NCBI RefSeq assembly: GCF_031450785.1
Contig: NZ_JARTWB010000002.1
Coordinates: 992,001-1,056,000, forward strand
Length of the DNA: 64,000 bases
Origin: Caballeronia sp. LZ062
Lineage (GTDB): Bacteria; Pseudomonadota; Gammaproteobacteria; Burkholderiales; Burkholderiaceae
Reading direction: 5' to 3'
Position numbers and translations under genes: made by a program
The notes under the pieces: model-generated
What the model was told of the DNA's origin: nothing
Seen by the model: only the letters and a program-made list of their open reading frames with translations
Database searches by the model: none
Shown here: piece by piece, positions 49,559 through 58,390 of the stretch
Numbering within the stretch: position 1 is the stretch's first letter
Layout: the number at the start of each line of letters is the position of its first letter

Positions 49559-50333
49559 GATTCAGCCGAGCAGCAGCGCGAATGCCGAAGTCGTGATCGT
49601 CGCAAGTGCGTTCGGCGTCGACGCGGTCCGTCGCGACGGTCATGCCGTCTCGGCCGAGAAGGCGGCGTTATCCGGCGCGGACGGCTTCGAAGTCCGCCGC
49701 GAATTGTGCACAGACGTCAGCCTGAGCGCGCTCACGCAACTGGGCGATCGCATCCACGCGGCCGGACTGTGGTCCGTGCATTCGACTCCGACATCGCTGT
49801 TTGGCGCCGACGGCTCACTCGACCGCGACGCGCTGTCGCTTGCCCTCGACGAAGCACATGCGCTCGGCGCGCGCATCGTCAAGCTGCAGTTGGGCGGCAG
49901 CGAGCACGGTGTCGCGACGGATGACGCGACGCTCCACGCCCTAACGGATGCCATCGCCGACTCCAAAGCGCGGGTTCTCGTCGAGAACGGTCAGTTGCAT
50001 GCAGGCGGCCAGCCAAGTGCATTCAAAATGCTGTTCGCTGCGCTGCCCGCCGACAGCGGCCTCGCGATGACTTTCGATACCGGCAACTGGCTGTGGGCCG
50101 ATGTCGATCCGCTCGACGCGGCCGAGCGACTCGCCCCGTATGTCGGCTATGTTCATTGCAAGGCAACGCGAGGCGAGGGCGCTCGGCGCTTCGCCGTCGC
50201 GCCCGCCCACGACGACGCCGCATTCGCGGCACTTCTCGCGCGACTGCCCTCCAATGCGCCGCGCGGCATCGAATATCCGTTCCACGACGAAGCCGACGCG
50301 GCCATCCAGGTCGCACGCATCGCCGCGTTTTGA
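49557..50333 (+). CDS. kguE: KguE, sugar phosphate isomerase/epimerase-like protein
   Basis: 258 residues, xylose-isomerase-like TIM barrel. Motifs include GLWSVHSTPTSLFG, ALGARIVKLQLGG, RVLVENGQ, LAMTFDTGNWLW and VGYVHCKATRG, which supply the usual metal-binding acidic and His positions. It is the first gene of kguE-kguK-kguT-kguD, the same order as in Pseudomonas. Its exact reaction in ketogluconate use is not established. The ATG overlaps a palindromic operator and no good Shine-Dalgarno lies at the right distance, so initiation may be unusual. Confidence 0.85.
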   Translation: MIQPSSSANAEVVIVASAFGVDAVRRDGHAVSAEKAALSGADGFEVRRELCTDVSLSALTQLGDRIHAAGLWSVHSTPTSLFGADGSLDRDALSLALDEAHALGARIVKLQLGGSEHGVATDDATLHALTDAIADSKARVLVENGQLHAGGQPSAFKMLFAALPADSGLAMTFDTGNWLWADVDPLDAAERLAPYVGYVHCKATRGEGARRFAVAPAHDDAAFAALLARLPSNAPRGIEYPFHDEADAAIQVARIAAF

Positions 50334-50368
50334 TTTTGAATGCTGTACGCAAAAGGCAAGGATCGAAC

Positions 50369-51367
50369 ATGCAAGTTGAGCACAATGCCCTGGATGTGGT
50401 CACCTATGGCGAGGCGATGGCGATGTTCGTCGCCGCCGACACCGGCGACCTCGCGTCGGTCGGCCACTTCACGAAGCGCATCGCGGGGGCGGACCTGAAT
50501 GTTGCGATCGGGCTGTCGCGGCTCGGTTTCAAGGTCGGCTGGATGAGCCGCGTCGGCCTGGATTCGTTCGGCCGCTATGTGCTCGACGTGCTTGCGGCAG
50601 AAGGAATCGATGCGCGCTGCGTGCGTACCGACGAACGTCACCCGACAGGCTTTCAGCTGAAGGGCAAGTGCGACGACGGCAGCGATCCGGCGGTCGAGTA
50701 CTTCCGCAAGGGTTCGGCGGCGAGCCATCTTTCGGTGGACGACTACGTTGCCGACTACGTGCTCGGCGCGCGCCATCTGCATCTCACGGGCGTTGCACCC
50801 GCCATATCCGCGAGCTCGCGTGAACTGGCGTTCTACATGGCTCGCGAAATGCATGCAGCATGCAAAACGATTTCCTTCGATCCCAACCTGCGCCCGACGC
50901 TTTGGCCTTCACGCGAAGCCATGGCTGAATCGCTGAACGCGCTCGCCGCGCTCGCCGACTGGGTGTTGCCGGGCGTGAGCGAGGGCCTCGTGCTCACCGG
51001 TTACGCGGAGCCCGAGGACATCGCGGCGTTCTATCTCGATCGTGGCGCGAAAGGCGTGGTCGTCAAGCTCGGCGCACAGGGCGCGTACTTCCGCACCGCC
51101 GACGGCGATGCGGGCCTGGTGCCCGGCGTGCCGGTGATGAACGTGGTCGATACCGTCGGCGCAGGCGACGGCTTCGCGGTCGGCGTCGTCAGCGCGCTGC
51201 TCGAAGGGCGAAGCGTGCGCGATGCGATCACACGCGGGAATCGCATCGGCGCGCTGGCGATCCAGGTGATCGGCGATAGCGAGGGCCTGCCGACGCGCGA
51301 GGCGCTCGATGCACTGGAAGCGCAGGACAAGAACGACAAGACGGCGCAGGCCGCAGCCATCGTCTGA
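50369..51367 (+). CDS. kguK: 2-ketogluconate kinase (PfkB family)
   Basis: 332 residues. It phosphorylates 2-ketogluconate to the 6-phosphate; KdgK is the close alternative. PfkB features are VVTYGEAMAMFVAA at the N-terminus, a Gly-rich IAGADLNVAIGLSRLG, ISFDPNLRPTLW, and the active-site motif VVDTVGAGDGFAVGV. Context with KguT and KguD favours ketogluconate over 2-keto-3-deoxygluconate as substrate. Codons around 50850-50870 happen to contain GCATGCAGCATGCAAAACG, similar to the intergenic hairpin words. The start at 50369 is the family-like ATG; the upstream frame reads out of phase through kguE. Confidence 0.85.
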   Translation: MQVEHNALDVVTYGEAMAMFVAADTGDLASVGHFTKRIAGADLNVAIGLSRLGFKVGWMSRVGLDSFGRYVLDVLAAEGIDARCVRTDERHPTGFQLKGKCDDGSDPAVEYFRKGSAASHLSVDDYVADYVLGARHLHLTGVAPAISASSRELAFYMAREMHAACKTISFDPNLRPTLWPSREAMAESLNALAALADWVLPGVSEGLVLTGYAEPEDIAAFYLDRGAKGVVVKLGAQGAYFRTADGDAGLVPGVPVMNVVDTVGAGDGFAVGVVSALLEGRSVRDAITRGNRIGALAIQVIGDSEGLPTREALDALEAQDKNDKTAQAAAIV

Positions 51368-51441
51368 CATCGCAGAACGTAATCCGGCACGCCCGGTCGC
51401 GGGCAAAGCCGACACACCGACAACTTGCGTTCGGAGACACC

Positions 51442-52725
51442 ATGCACACATCCTCGACACCCACGCTCGCCGTACGCCGCTGGTGGGCGATCATGCCGAT
51501 CGTCTTCATCACATACAGCCTCGCCTATCTGGACCGCGCGAATTATGGCTTTGCTTCGGCTGCTGGCATCAATCAGGATCTCGGCATCAGCAAGGGATTG
51601 TCGTCGTTGATCGGCGCACTGTTCTTTCTGGGTTACTTCTTTTTCCAGATTCCGGGCGCGATCTACGCCGAACGACGCAGCGTGAAGAAGCTCGTCTTCT
51701 GGAGCCTCGTGCTGTGGGGCGGATGCGCGGCGGCAACGGGCATGGTCAGCAATATCCCCTCGTTGATGGCGATTCGCTTCGTGCTCGGCATCGTCGAGGC
51801 GGCGGTCATGCCCGCGATGCTCGTCTTCATCGCGAACTGGTTCACCAAGTCCGAACGATCGCGCGCGAATACGTTCCTCATTCTGGGCAATCCAGTGACG
51901 GTGCTGTGGATGTCGGTCGTATCGGGCTATCTGGTGAACTCGTTCGGCTGGCGTCACATGTTCGTTGCCGAGGGTTTGCCCGCGGTCGTATGGGCGGTGA
52001 TGTGGTGGTTCATCGTGAAGGACAAGCCCGCGCAGGTGAGCTGGCTCTCGGATCAAGAGAAGCGTGATCTCGACACGACGTTGCGCGCCGAGCAAGCCGC
52101 CATCAAGCCGGTGAAGAACTATCGCGAGGCATTCAAGTCGCCTGCGGTCATCAAGCTGTGTGCGCAATATTTCTGCTGGAGCATTGGCGTGTACGGGTTC
52201 GTGCTGTGGTTGCCGTCGATCCTGAAGAGCGGTTCGACGCTGGGCATGGTCGAAACCGGCTGGCTCTCGGCAGTGCCGTATCTGGCCGCAACCATCGCGA
52301 TGCTGCTCGCCTCGTGGGCATCCGACAAGCTGCAGGCGCGCAAGGCATTCGTGTGGCCGTTTCTGCTCATCGGTGCGATCGCGTTCGCGGGATCGTACAT
52401 GCTTGGGTCTACTAACTTCTGGGCGTCGTACACGCTGCTCGTCGTTGCAGGTGCCGCCATGTATGCGCCCTATGGTCCCTTCTTTGCGATCGTGCCTGAG
52501 CTGCTGCCGAAGAATGTCGCCGGCGGGGCGATGGCGCTGATCAACAGCATGGGAGCGTTGGGCTCGTTCGTAGGTTCTTACGTGGTCGGGTATCTCAATG
52601 GAGCAACCGGGTCGCCGGCAGCCTCTTACGTGTTCATGAGCGTTGCGCTTTTGCTTTCTGTCTGGTTTACGCTTGCCGTCAAACCTCAAGCGGCGGTTCC
52701 TGCTTCTGGGGTTTTGCGGTCTTGA
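51442..52725 (+). CDS. kguT: 2-ketogluconate transporter KguT (MFS)
   Basis: 427 residues, twelve predicted membrane helices, anion:cation symporter branch of the major facilitator family. It starts with VRRWWAIMPIVFITYSLAYLDRANYGFA, matching the signature LDRANYG of sugar-acid carriers. Likely role: uptake of 2-ketogluconate across the inner membrane. A good ribosome site (GGAGACACC) precedes the ATG. It lies 74 bp after kguK in the operon. Confidence 0.88.
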   Translation: MHTSSTPTLAVRRWWAIMPIVFITYSLAYLDRANYGFASAAGINQDLGISKGLSSLIGALFFLGYFFFQIPGAIYAERRSVKKLVFWSLVLWGGCAAATGMVSNIPSLMAIRFVLGIVEAAVMPAMLVFIANWFTKSERSRANTFLILGNPVTVLWMSVVSGYLVNSFGWRHMFVAEGLPAVVWAVMWWFIVKDKPAQVSWLSDQEKRDLDTTLRAEQAAIKPVKNYREAFKSPAVIKLCAQYFCWSIGVYGFVLWLPSILKSGSTLGMVETGWLSAVPYLAATIAMLLASWASDKLQARKAFVWPFLLIGAIAFAGSYMLGSTNFWASYTLLVVAGAAMYAPYGPFFAIVPELLPKNVAGGAMALINSMGALGSFVGSYVVGYLNGATGSPAASYVFMSVALLLSVWFTLAVKPQAAVPASGVLRS

Positions 52726-52836
52726 TACATGCGCCGTAGTTTCGCGGCGAACAAGTCAAACCGACGTTGAGTCGAAGCCAAGAACCGCAAACAGACTTCC
52801 GGCCCGAAAGAGGGCAACCGAAACCCACTGCCGATC

Positions 52837-53808
52837 ATGACCTCAAAGAAAATCGTAGCCTACAAACCTCTGCCGCCCGACGTGGAAGCGTACCTGCGCA
52901 CGCACGCGGAAGTCGTCAACGTCGACCCTAAAGACCAAGCCGCGTTCGTGGCGGCGCTGAAAGAAGCAGACGGCGCCATCGGCGCAAGCGTGAAGATCAC
53001 GCCGGACATGCTCGAAGGCGCGACGCGGCTAAAGGCCTTGTCGACCGTATCGGTAGGCTTCGACAATTTCGACGTCGACGATCTCACACGCCGCGGCATT
53101 GTCCTGACGCACACACCCGCTGTGCTGACCGAATCCACCGCCGATACGGTATTCGCGTTGATCCTTGCAAGCGCGCGCCGCGTCGTCGAGCTCGCCGAAT
53201 GGGTCAAGGAAGGCAACTGGAACGCGAGCATCGGCGAAGCGTGTTTTGGCGTCGATGTACAAGGCAAGACGCTCGGCATTGTCGGGCTGGGCCGCATCGG
53301 CGGGGCAGTTGCGCGGCGTGCGGCGCTCGGCTTTCGAATGAACGTGCTCTATACCAATCGCCAACCGAACGAACAAGCCGAGAAACAATACGGCGCGAGA
53401 CGCGTGCCGCTCGACGAACTGCTCGCTCAGTCCGACTTCGTTTGTCTGCAAGTGCCGCTCACGCCGGAGACGCGCGGTCTCATCGGCGCGAACGAATTGA
53501 AGAAGATGAAGCCGAGCGCAATCCTGATCAACGCGTCGCGCGGGCCGACCGTCGATGAAGCCGCGCTCATAGAGGCCCTCAAGAACGGCACCATCCGCGC
53601 CGCCGGTCTCGATGTATTCGAACAAGAGCCGCTGCCGGCCGATTCACCGCTTCTTGCAATGAAGAACGTCGTCGCGCTGCCGCACATCGGCTCGGCCACG
53701 CATGAAACTCGGCATGCAATGAACAAGAACGCCGCCGAGAATCTCATCGGTGCGCTCGACGGCACGCTCACCGAAAACATCGTCAACCGCGAAGTGCGCA
53801 TGCGCTAA
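52837..53808 (+). CDS. kguD: 2-ketogluconate-6-phosphate reductase (2-hydroxyacid dehydrogenase family)
   Basis: 323 residues, D-2-hydroxyacid dehydrogenase of the GhrB/TkrA type. The NAD(P) loop is GIVGLGRIGGAVARR. Catalytic residues lie in INASRGPTVDE (Arg), FEQEPLP (Glu) and LPHIGSATHETR (His). In this context it should reduce 2-keto-6-phosphogluconate to 6-phosphogluconate; related enzymes also reduce glyoxylate and hydroxypyruvate. It lies 111 bp after kguT and 123 bp before ptxS. Confidence 0.86.
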   Translation: MTSKKIVAYKPLPPDVEAYLRTHAEVVNVDPKDQAAFVAALKEADGAIGASVKITPDMLEGATRLKALSTVSVGFDNFDVDDLTRRGIVLTHTPAVLTESTADTVFALILASARRVVELAEWVKEGNWNASIGEACFGVDVQGKTLGIVGLGRIGGAVARRAALGFRMNVLYTNRQPNEQAEKQYGARRVPLDELLAQSDFVCLQVPLTPETRGLIGANELKKMKPSAILINASRGPTVDEAALIEALKNGTIRAAGLDVFEQEPLPADSPLLAMKNVVALPHIGSATHETRHAMNKNAAENLIGALDGTLTENIVNREVRMR

Positions 53809-53931
53809 GAGCGATGGGATCGGCCCGCCGCATGCGATAACATGCGCGTGGGCAGCACGTTGCACCGCATCGCACTCTGTATGCATGGTGCATCGACGCT
53901 TGACGAGCACGAGCCACGCCTCACGATCCCT

Positions 53932-55026
53932 ATGTCCGACGATCCCAACAAGCAAACTCTTCGCCCGCTGACTTTCGCCGCGCGTCGCGCAACCATCACG
54001 GACGTCGCACGCGAGGCCGGCACCGGCAAAACGAGCATCTCGCGCTATCTGAACGGCGAGACCGGCGTGCTCTCGCCCGAATTGCGCGAGCGTATCGAAG
54101 CGGCCATCGCGAAGCTCGACTATCGGCCGAACCAGATGGCGCGCGGCCTCAAACGCGGGCGCAACCGGTTGATCGGCATGCTGCTCGCCGACCTCACCAA
54201 TCCCTATTCCGTGGAAGTGCTGCAAGGCGTCGAGGCGGCATGCCACGCGCTCGGCTACATGCCGCTCATTTGTCATGCCGCGAACGAAGTCGACATGGAG
54301 CGGCGTTATCTGCAACTGCTCACCACATACCGCGTGGAAGGCGTGATCGTCAACGCGCTCGGCGTGAAGGAAGAACTGCTTCAGGGCTTCACGCAAGGCG
54401 GCATTCCTGTGGTGCTCGTGGACCGCACGGTCGAAGGCATCGTCACGGATATGGTCGGCCTCGACAACCCCGCCGCCGTCGCGCTGGCCACGCGTCACCT
54501 CGTCGATGAGGGCTTCGACGAACTCGTTTTCATCGTGCAGCCGGTGACGCACGTCAGCTCGCGACGCTTGCGCGAGGCCGCGTTTCGCGAGACTGTCGCG
54601 GCGCTCGACACAAACGGCTCGACGCTCGTCCTGGATCTCGCGGATGCCGCATCCGCGCTTGCGGAAATGGACCGGCGTGTCGAAGCGGCGCGTGTATCGG
54701 GCAAGCGCGTCGCGCTCTTCGCCGCGAACGGACCGGTCGCGCTGCGGGTCGCCGTGCATCTGAAGGAGCGCCACGGCCCGGACTGGCAGGCGAGCGTCGC
54801 GCTGCTCGCCATCGACGATTCGGAATGGGCGGAACTCGCGGGCATGACGGCGGTGCGTCAGCCGACCTACGACATTGGCCGGCGCGCAGTCGAGTTTCTG
54901 CACGAGCGGCTTGGCGGGGCGTTGATGCCTGCGCGCGAGTGCCTGCTGCCGGGGGAACTCGTCGTGCGATCATCGACGCAATGCTCGGCCGGCATCAGGC
55001 CACAGCCGGCATCCCATGGACTTTGA
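53932..55026 (+). CDS. ptxS: LacI-family regulator, probable PtxS
   Basis: 364 residues. An N-terminal LacI HTH at about 20-45 (ATITDVAREAGTGKTSISRY) and hinge helix RPNQMARGLKRG are followed by a periplasmic-binding-protein-like effector domain (LIGMLLADLTNPYSVEVLQG, VPVVLVDR-type segment). In Pseudomonas PtxS represses kgu genes and releases DNA on binding 2-ketogluconate. The operon context plus the palindrome at kguE support this name. The ATG at 53932 is chosen because the upstream 30 codons are not LacI-like. No copy of the palindrome is seen before ptxS itself. Confidence 0.82.
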   Translation: MSDDPNKQTLRPLTFAARRATITDVAREAGTGKTSISRYLNGETGVLSPELRERIEAAIAKLDYRPNQMARGLKRGRNRLIGMLLADLTNPYSVEVLQGVEAACHALGYMPLICHAANEVDMERRYLQLLTTYRVEGVIVNALGVKEELLQGFTQGGIPVVLVDRTVEGIVTDMVGLDNPAAVALATRHLVDEGFDELVFIVQPVTHVSSRRLREAAFRETVAALDTNGSTLVLDLADAASALAEMDRRVEAARVSGKRVALFAANGPVALRVAVHLKERHGPDWQASVALLAIDDSEWAELAGMTAVRQPTYDIGRRAVEFLHERLGGALMPARECLLPGELVVRSSTQCSAGIRPQPASHGL

Positions 55027-55036
55027 AGGAACCTGA

Positions 55037-55849
55037 ATGGTCAGTATCCCGACGCTGACGGGCCTTGCGCTCGTGACGCTCATCGTCGCGGCGATGCCTG
55101 TCGTGATGTATCAAAGGCTGCGCGCACGCTTCAAGCTCGTGCCGCGCGAGCCGATTCTCGGCATCGCGGTCTTCGCACTCTTTGCAATGGTGATCGAGCG
55201 CGCGCTGCACGGCTTCATGCTCGGCAACGCGGTGACGTCGCACTGGTTGTCGAATCCTGTCGCGTTCGTCGTGTACGGCGCGCTGGCGGCAGGCGTGTGC
55301 GAGGAAGTCGGCCGCTTTGCCGGCATGAAGTGGCTCATCCGGCGCGAGCCCGGCGCACTCGAACGGCACGGTCCTGCCCTCGGCTACGGCATCGGGCACG
55401 GCGGAGCGGAGGCGTGGATCGTCGGCGCGCTGGTGCAGGCTCAATGGATTTTGTATGCAGTGCTCGCGAACAACGGCACGCTCGACGCGCATTTCGAAAG
55501 CGCACCGCTCGACGCGCTCGCGCGCATTCACATGATTCTGATGAGCCTGTCGCCAGTATCGGCGGGCATCTTTCTCGTCGAGCGCGCGAGCGCGTTCGTC
55601 TTTCAACTCGGCTTCTCGGCGCTGATGTGGCAACTGCTGCGCGAACGCTCACGTGCGGCCCTTGGCGTGCTGATCGCCGCGCATACGCTCGTCGGACTGC
55701 CCGCCGCACTCTTTCAGGCGCGCATGATTCCCCTCGTCGCTGCCGATGCGGTATATCTCGTGCTGGGCATCGTCGTGGCGCTGGCGCTCGTGCGCTACTA
55801 TCGCCGCGCCGCTCAATCCGACAACGCGACGTCGCGCAGCGCGCGCTAA
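55037..55849 (+). CDS. YhfC-family putative intramembrane metalloprotease
   Basis: 270 residues, about seven or eight membrane helices. The conserved motifs AAGVCEEVGRFAGMKWLI, GYGIGHGGAEAWIVG and FLVERASAFVFQLG fit the YhfC (DUF2324) family, related in pattern to CPBP/Abi-type membrane proteases with EE and H motifs. Substrate unknown. It starts 10 bp after ptxS with AAGGAA before the ATG, so it may be co-transcribed, but no ketogluconate role is evident. Confidence 0.8.
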   Translation: MVSIPTLTGLALVTLIVAAMPVVMYQRLRARFKLVPREPILGIAVFALFAMVIERALHGFMLGNAVTSHWLSNPVAFVVYGALAAGVCEEVGRFAGMKWLIRREPGALERHGPALGYGIGHGGAEAWIVGALVQAQWILYAVLANNGTLDAHFESAPLDALARIHMILMSLSPVSAGIFLVERASAFVFQLGFSALMWQLLRERSRAALGVLIAAHTLVGLPAALFQARMIPLVAADAVYLVLGIVVALALVRYYRRAAQSDNATSRSAR

Positions 55850-55869
55850 CTCCGAACGAACGACATCCA

Positions 55870-56235
55870 ATGGACGATTACCAATACGAATGTCCGAGCC
55901 CGGACATCGACATGCTCGCGCACGTGATCAGCGATTTGTTCCCGGAGCAGACGCAGTTCGCCGAGCGCATCGACGAAAACGGACGCACGTCGCTCGTGAT
56001 TCATTACATCGCGATGCGCTTCGGCTCGACGGCACGGCGCATCACGATCGACGTGCGCTTCGATCCGGCGGCGCTTACGCGGTATCGCGCGCTGCCGCCG
56101 CGCCTCCATGCGCGCAGCTATGCGGTGCTGCGGGCCTATGTGGAAGCGACGCTCGGTTCGCTCGAAGAACGTTACGCGAACGGAGAGACCGTGCCGCGGG
56201 AAACAGAGATTGAGATGGGCGAGGACTTCGCGTGA
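55870..56235 (+). CDS. Conserved hypothetical protein (possibly DUF3022)
   Basis: 121 residues, acidic and soluble. It begins MDDYQYECPSPDIDMLAHVI and contains RRITIDVRFDPAALTRYRAL and ends ETEIEMGEDFA. I believe it matches DUF3022, a family found mainly in Burkholderia-group bacteria, but cannot confirm this. It lies 20 bp after the YhfC-like gene, in a probable operon. The 156 bp downstream show no gene or clear signal. Confidence 0.6.
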   Translation: MDDYQYECPSPDIDMLAHVISDLFPEQTQFAERIDENGRTSLVIHYIAMRFGSTARRITIDVRFDPAALTRYRALPPRLHARSYAVLRAYVEATLGSLEERYANGETVPRETEIEMGEDFA

Positions 56236-56391
56236 AGTGCGTTTGATGTTCCAGGCGGTTCGAGGGAGCAGGGGACTTAGGGCGCCTGATTCACTCGACG
56301 CACGCAGAGCCCTTAAGCGACTCAAAGCAGTTGAAGCACTCATGCAGTCGGTCGACGAAGGAAGTCTAGGTCGCTCACGCCGTTCACACCA

Positions 56392-56820
56392 TCACGCGTC
56401 GCGATAAACCTTCGCGAAGCGGGCCGCCTTCACCACGCCGTAGTCGCCGGGCGCGTATTGCATCACCCAGTCACCGGATTCGCCAATCAGCACGTCGCCG
56501 TCCGTGGAGCGCGCGATGCTGAACGGCTCGTGCATCTGTTTGGCGAGCACGACGCTCGGCCGATTTCGATACGTTCCCGGTTCGCCATGCGCGATGCCGC
56601 CTTCAGGCGCGTACTTCGCGTCGAAGCGTTCGCGCGACACGACCCAGCGTTCCCCCGATGCGCCTGTCACTATGGCGTCGCCGGTGGCGTAGCGGTTCGG
56701 TCCTTCGAGGCTCATCAATTCGCCGGTGGCAGCCGCGAATTCGACGGCAACGGCCTCGTCTTTGACGACGCGACGTGCGGCCGGATCGGCGGCGAGATCA
56801 GGTTGCGAGAGCTTGAGCAT
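56392..56820 (-). CDS. PGDYG-type conserved hypothetical protein
   Basis: 142 residues. The C-terminal segment GDWVMQYAPGDYGVV fits the short family named after its PGDYG motif; an earlier similar block is GERWVVSRERFDAKY. No signal peptide or membrane segment. Function unknown. It is transcribed leftward, and its upstream side is the 329-bp gap with a heptanucleotide satellite, so the repeat lies where its promoter would be. Confidence 0.65.
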   Translation of the reverse strand: MLKLSQPDLAADPAARRVVKDEAVAVEFAAATGELMSLEGPNRYATGDAIVTGASGERWVVSRERFDAKYAPEGGIAHGEPGTYRNRPSVVLAKQMHEPFSIARSTDGDVLIGESGDWVMQYAPGDYGVVKAARFAKVYRDA

Positions 56821-56946
56821 GGGAATACCGGATTGAAGGTGGGAGCGCGATGCTAACGGCTATCTCGGCATTTTGCACGCATCGGGTAGCGGGCATCACA
56901 CGGCGTGCCGTAGGCAGTGTGTGGCGCATCGGAGACGATGCGGCAC

Positions 56947-57036
56947 GCAAAACGCAAAACGCAAAACGCAAAACGCAAAACGCAAAACGCAAAACGCAAA
57001 ACGCAAAACGCAAAACGCAAAACGCAAAACGCAAAA
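56947..57036. repeat. Heptanucleotide satellite (GCAAAAC), 12 full units plus a partial unit
   Basis: Twelve perfect head-to-tail copies of the 7-bp unit from 56947 to 57030, then GCAAAA. Perfect conservation over 84 bp indicates recent or ongoing slippage. Confidence 0.97.
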
Positions 57037-57097
57037 GCGCGCTCAACGCACATTCACCATACACCGGGCCGACCGCGACATGCCGCATTCAGAATGC

Positions 57098-57126
57098 AAA
57101 AGGCCCGCATCGATAAGATGCGGGCC
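57098..57126 (-). terminator. Intrinsic terminator of the Spy-like gene
   Basis: Read leftward: GGCCCGCATC-TTATC-GATGCGGGCC followed by TTTTG. Perfect 10-bp stem, 23 bp past the stop codon. Confidence 0.85.
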
Positions 57127-57149
57127 CCTCCAACGGCGAAGATAGCGCC

Positions 57150-57677
57150 TTAGGGCTTCGTCGTCGATGCGGCGTCGGCGCCCGAGGCGTGCGGATGGCG
57201 CGGCGCATGTTCGCGGCGACCGCGGTGATCGTTTTCCTGACGGAAGCTCGTATCGGCCAGCTTTTTTTGTTCCGGCGACAGGCTCGCGTAGAGCGGTTCG
57301 AACGCGTCGACGAGACGCTTCGTGCCGTCGGCGTTTGCCTGCGTGATCTGCTGGTACTGCTTCATGTCGTCGAGCGCGGACATCGTGTCCCGCTGCGAAA
57401 TGCGCTGGCGATACAGGTCCGCCATCGAGCGGGCGTTTTCGCGCATCGCGTCGGCGAACGGCGTCCACTGCGCTTCCTGCGCGGACGTGATCTTGAGACT
57501 GGAATGCAGTTGGGCGATGCGCTCTTCGACGCGCGCTTCGCGCTTCGAACCGGCGGGTGCGGACGCCGACTGCGCGGTCGCGGCGGGAGCAGACGCGTTT
57601 GCCGCAGGCGCGGACGATTGTGCGAAGACCGCCGTGACGGCACAGGATGCCGCCAGCGCGACAAGTGTTTTTTTCAT
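57150..57677 (-). CDS. Spy/CpxP-like (LTXXQ motif) periplasmic protein
   Basis: 175 residues. A signal peptide (MKKTLVALAASCAVTAVFA, cleavage near 19) leads to an Ala/Ser-rich linker and a helical domain with LKITSAQEAQWTPF and LSPEQKKLADTSF, two LTXXQ-like motifs of the Spy/CpxP family. Such proteins act as ATP-independent chaperones or stress sensors in the periplasm. The C-terminus is His/Arg-rich (NDHRGRREHAPRHPHA), which could bind metal; this is inference. A terminator follows. Confidence 0.8.
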   Translation of the reverse strand: MKKTLVALAASCAVTAVFAQSSAPAANASAPAATAQSASAPAGSKREARVEERIAQLHSSLKITSAQEAQWTPFADAMRENARSMADLYRQRISQRDTMSALDDMKQYQQITQANADGTKRLVDAFEPLYASLSPEQKKLADTSFRQENDHRGRREHAPRHPHASGADAASTTKP

Positions 57678-57900
57678 TCGTGAACCTTTCGATCGATGGA
57701 TAAGTGGCGAGCCGCGTTGGACTGACCTTGCGCTGACAGCGCAGATCAGCTGGAACGCGAGCGATGACGCCGTCGCCCGATATTAGTATCACGATTGAGC
57801 GACAATTCGCCTGCATTGCCACAACTGCTTACATTCGATACGTCTCTGGAAAAAAAGCGCATCGAATAATGAATTCAATAAGCCAAGTGAAGGGGACGAC

Positions 57901-58356
57901 ATGAGACCACCGCGCCTCGACCAACTCGATGACATCGACCGCAGCCTTGTCGCGCTGTTGCAGAACAACGCCCGTGACAGCGTGGCGAATCTCGCGCGGC
58001 AACTGGGCATCGCGCGCACGACGGTTATCGCCCGCATTGCGCGGCTCGAGAAGAACAACGTGATCGCGGGCTACGGCGTGCGGCTCGGCCAGGACGTGCT
58101 CGATGCAAGCATTCAGGCGTACGTGGGCATCAAGCTCGCGCCGAAGTACGGCCGCGATGTGCAGAAGCGTCTTGGGCGCATGCCCGAAATTCAACTGCTG
58201 TGCGCGGTGAGCGGCGAGTTCGACTATGTCGCATGGCTGCGCGCGGATTCGCCTGACCGCCTGAACGACCTGCTCGATGACATCGGCGCGCTCGAAGGCG
58301 TCGAGCGCACGACGACGTCGATCATTCTTGCACGCAAGATCGATCGCACCGGCTGA
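57901..58356 (+). CDS. Lrp/AsnC-family transcriptional regulator
   Basis: 151 residues. N-terminal AsnC-type HTH (LDDIDRSLVALLQNNARDSV and LARQLGIARTTVIARIARLE) and a C-terminal RAM ligand-binding domain (IQAYVGIKLAPKYG and VSGEFDYVAWLRAD). It probably senses an amino acid. GAAGGGGA precedes the ATG. The dehydrogenase gene 136 bp downstream on the same strand, with a dyad in between, is the likely target. Confidence 0.9.
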   Translation: MRPPRLDQLDDIDRSLVALLQNNARDSVANLARQLGIARTTVIARIARLEKNNVIAGYGVRLGQDVLDASIQAYVGIKLAPKYGRDVQKRLGRMPEIQLLCAVSGEFDYVAWLRADSPDRLNDLLDDIGALEGVERTTTSIILARKIDRTG

Positions 58357-58390
58357 GGCATGCAAAATACAAATCGCATCGTATGGTCGA

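Larger units (their letters stand above)
56821..57149. other. 329-bp gap holding a degenerate hairpin element, a 7-bp satellite and a terminator
   Basis: No convincing gene. From 56860 the sequence TCTCGGCATTTTGCACGC resembles the left half of the hairpins between serB and the LysR gene, and 56943-56955 (GGCACGCAAAACG) its right arm. The satellite GCAAAAC follows directly. A terminator for the Spy-like gene lies at 57098-57126. Short reading frames made of the repeat are artefacts of its 21-base period. Confidence 0.8.

Noticed and set aside
50850..50872. Hairpin-like word GCATGCAGCATGCAAAACG inside kguK as a repeat insertion
   Set aside because: The kinase reads through it without length change and the motif ISFDPNLRP follows normally, so it may be ordinary coding sequence or chance.
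56853..57116. Short frames encoding repeats of KRKTQNA or its reverse in the satellite region
   Set aside because: A 7-bp unit repeats every 21 bases and gives open frames on both strands by chance; there is no start context and no similarity.
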